From contig CANRSX010000012.1 of the NCBI GenBank assembly GCA_947642555.1, positions 1-64,000 of the forward strand: DNA of 64,000 nt, given 5' to 3'. Positions 63,097 through 64,000 of this stretch are shown here, one piece after another. The notes under the pieces were generated by a model, which made no database searches, had not been told where the DNA came from, and was given only the letters and a program-made list of their open reading frames with translations. Source of the DNA: an uncultured Roseburia sp. (GTDB taxonomy: Bacteria > Bacillota > Clostridia > Lachnospirales > Lachnospiraceae). A program made the position numbers and the translations under genes. How positions within the stretch are numbered: position 1 is the stretch's first letter; every line of letters begins with the position of its first letter.

Positions 63097-64000
63097 TTAT
63101 ATTTCATTCACGCTTCTCTCTACATACGTGGTATGCAGAAGATGATGCGCCTTCTCACTCCCCGGCTCGCCTAAAAATTCCTCATACAGCCGTCTGATCG
63201 ACGGGTTCTCGTGCGATTTGCGCAGCGTCTTCGCCGCGTCGTTGTCGTAGAGGACCTTCGCGCGGATGGCACGCACATCCGTGAAATTGCGCACATTTCC
63301 GTGCACCTGCGGCTGTCCGCCTCCGTTGACGCATCCGCCCGGGCAGCACATGATCTCCACGAAATGATACTGCGATTCGCCGGAGCGGATCCGGTCCATG
63401 ATGATCTTCGCGTTCGACAGCCCGGACGCCACCGCGACATGGATGTCCATGCCCGCGACGTGATAGGTGGCTTCCTTGATGCCCGCCGTGCCGCGCACTT
63501 CCGTAAACTCCACGCTCGCAAGCTCCTCTCCCGTGAGCGTCTCCACCGCGGTGCGGAGCGCCGCCTCCATCACGCCCCCGGTCGCCCCGAAGATCACGCC
63601 TGCGCCCGTCGATTCGCCTAACGGATCGTCAAAGCCCTCTTCCGGCAGACTGCAAAAATCAATGCCGAGCTTTCTGATCAGCCGCGCCAGCTCCCTGGTC
63701 GTGATCGAGATATCGACATCCGGCACGCCCGCCGCGTCCTCGTCCTCCCTCGTGAGCTCGAACTTCTTCGCCGTGCAGGGCATCACGCTGACGCAGACGA
63801 TGTTCTTTGGATCGATCCCCATCTTCTGCGCGTAGTAGGTCTTCGCTATCGCCCCGAACATCTGCTGCGGCGATTTACAGCTCGAGAGATGCGCGATCTG
63901 ATCCGGGTAATAGTGCTCGCAGTATTTGACCCAGCCCGGCGAGCAGGAGGTCATCAGCGGGAGCACGCCCCCGTTCTTCACGCGGTCCAGAAATTCGTGC
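63097..64000 (-). CDS. [FeFe] hydrogenase catalytic subunit, C-terminal part (partial at right edge)
   Basis: At least 300 residues are open to the window edge; the N-terminus is missing. H-cluster motifs are the active-enzyme type: L1 MTSCSPGWVKY, L2 VMPCTAKKFE, L3 EIMCCPGGCVNGGGQP. A C-terminal small-subunit-like end follows (YEEFLGEPGSEKAHHLLH). It reduces protons or oxidises hydrogen with ferredoxin or NAD(P)H, depending on missing domains. L3 has Cys where Ala is usual (MCC for MAC). It ends 22 bp before the sensor's GTG. Confidence 0.95.
   Translation of the reverse strand, partial: HEFLDRVKNGGVLPLMTSCSPGWVKYCEHYYPDQIAHLSSCKSPQQMFGAIAKTYYAQKMGIDPKNIVCVSVMPCTAKKFELTREDEDAAGVPDVDISITTRELARLIRKLGIDFCSLPEEGFDDPLGESTGAGVIFGATGGVMEAALRTAVETLTGEELASVEFTEVRGTAGIKEATYHVAGMDIHVAVASGLSNAKIIMDRIRSGESQYHFVEIMCCPGGCVNGGGQPQVHGNVRNFTDVRAIRAKVLYDNDAAKTLRKSHENPSIRRLYEEFLGEPGSEKAHHLLHTTYVERSVNEI

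Overview
The window looks like a chromosomal piece of a GC-rich anaerobic Firmicute, most likely Lachnospiraceae/Clostridia. The indicators are AGGAGG-type ribosome binding sites, a YesMN-type two-component system beside a CUT1 sugar ABC transporter, [FeFe] hydrogenases with a PAS/H-cluster sensor, DapL-type lysine synthesis, an ANTAR regulator beside GlnA, and a Tad-like pilus locus. Base composition (by eye, mid-50s % GC) is even except for an AT-rich patch at about 31.2-33.5 kb. No tRNA, rRNA, CRISPR array or complete insertion sequence was seen. No gene-free stretch exceeds 300 bases.

Layout. 1-8.4 kb (minus strand): a defence-like operon. It encodes a KAP NTPase fused to a methyltransferase, a GNAT acetyltransferase, an aldo/keto reductase, an AAA-ATPase/PD-(D/E)XK gene split by a 167-bp hairpin-rich element, and a DUF4062-STAND NTPase that runs off the left edge. 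8.4-20.4 kb: a long glycan operon (solute-binding protein, two permeases, histidine kinase, AraC-type response regulator, GH88, ROK kinase, ManA, and a GH42-like enzyme). The gene set suggests import of a uronosyl-hexose oligosaccharide, release of the unsaturated uronic acid, and entry of the hexose as fructose-6-phosphate. 20.4-29.3 kb: a SipW-dependent (TasA/camelysin-like) surface-fibre operon with four SipW-type substrates, the SipW peptidase, a large adhesin, a membrane-anchored protein, a 53-aa membrane peptide and a terminal GH43 beta-xylosidase. Its promoter region shares a conserved upstream block with the sugar-ABC operon promoter.

29.3-33.5 kb: an intact AAA-ATPase/PD-(D/E)XK gene followed by debris: a DUF4143 ATPase fragment, two copies of a sirtuin C-terminal fragment, and an AlbA_2 ATP-binding gene frameshifted in a CT-dinucleotide tract. 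A promoter-plus-hairpin cassette at 31.2 kb also occurs at 8.35 kb. 33.5-38.4 kb: a PKD-containing hydrolase and a GPH symporter, divergent from an AraC regulator. 38.4-48.9 kb: a soluble CZB chemoreceptor, an M23 peptidase, an ArsP_2-type metal exporter, DapL, ANTAR/GlnA/HisA, and a 918-aa surface protein. 49-51.8 kb (plus): guaB and a CorC-type protein. 51.8-57.2 kb (minus): a compact Tad-like pilus locus with several very small pilin-like proteins. 57.4-60.2 kb (plus): DegV, a membrane-bound MerR with its operator, YbjQ and YhfC. 60.2-64 kb (minus): a hydrogenase module of HydA (partial), HydS-type sensor and PP2C/SpoIIE phosphatase.

A recurring theme is in-frame minisatellites (periods 18, 24, 36 and 39 bp) inside surface proteins and also inside a STAND NTPase and a glycosidase. 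Coordinates and translations were read by eye; no database search was run, so family assignments rest on recognised motifs.
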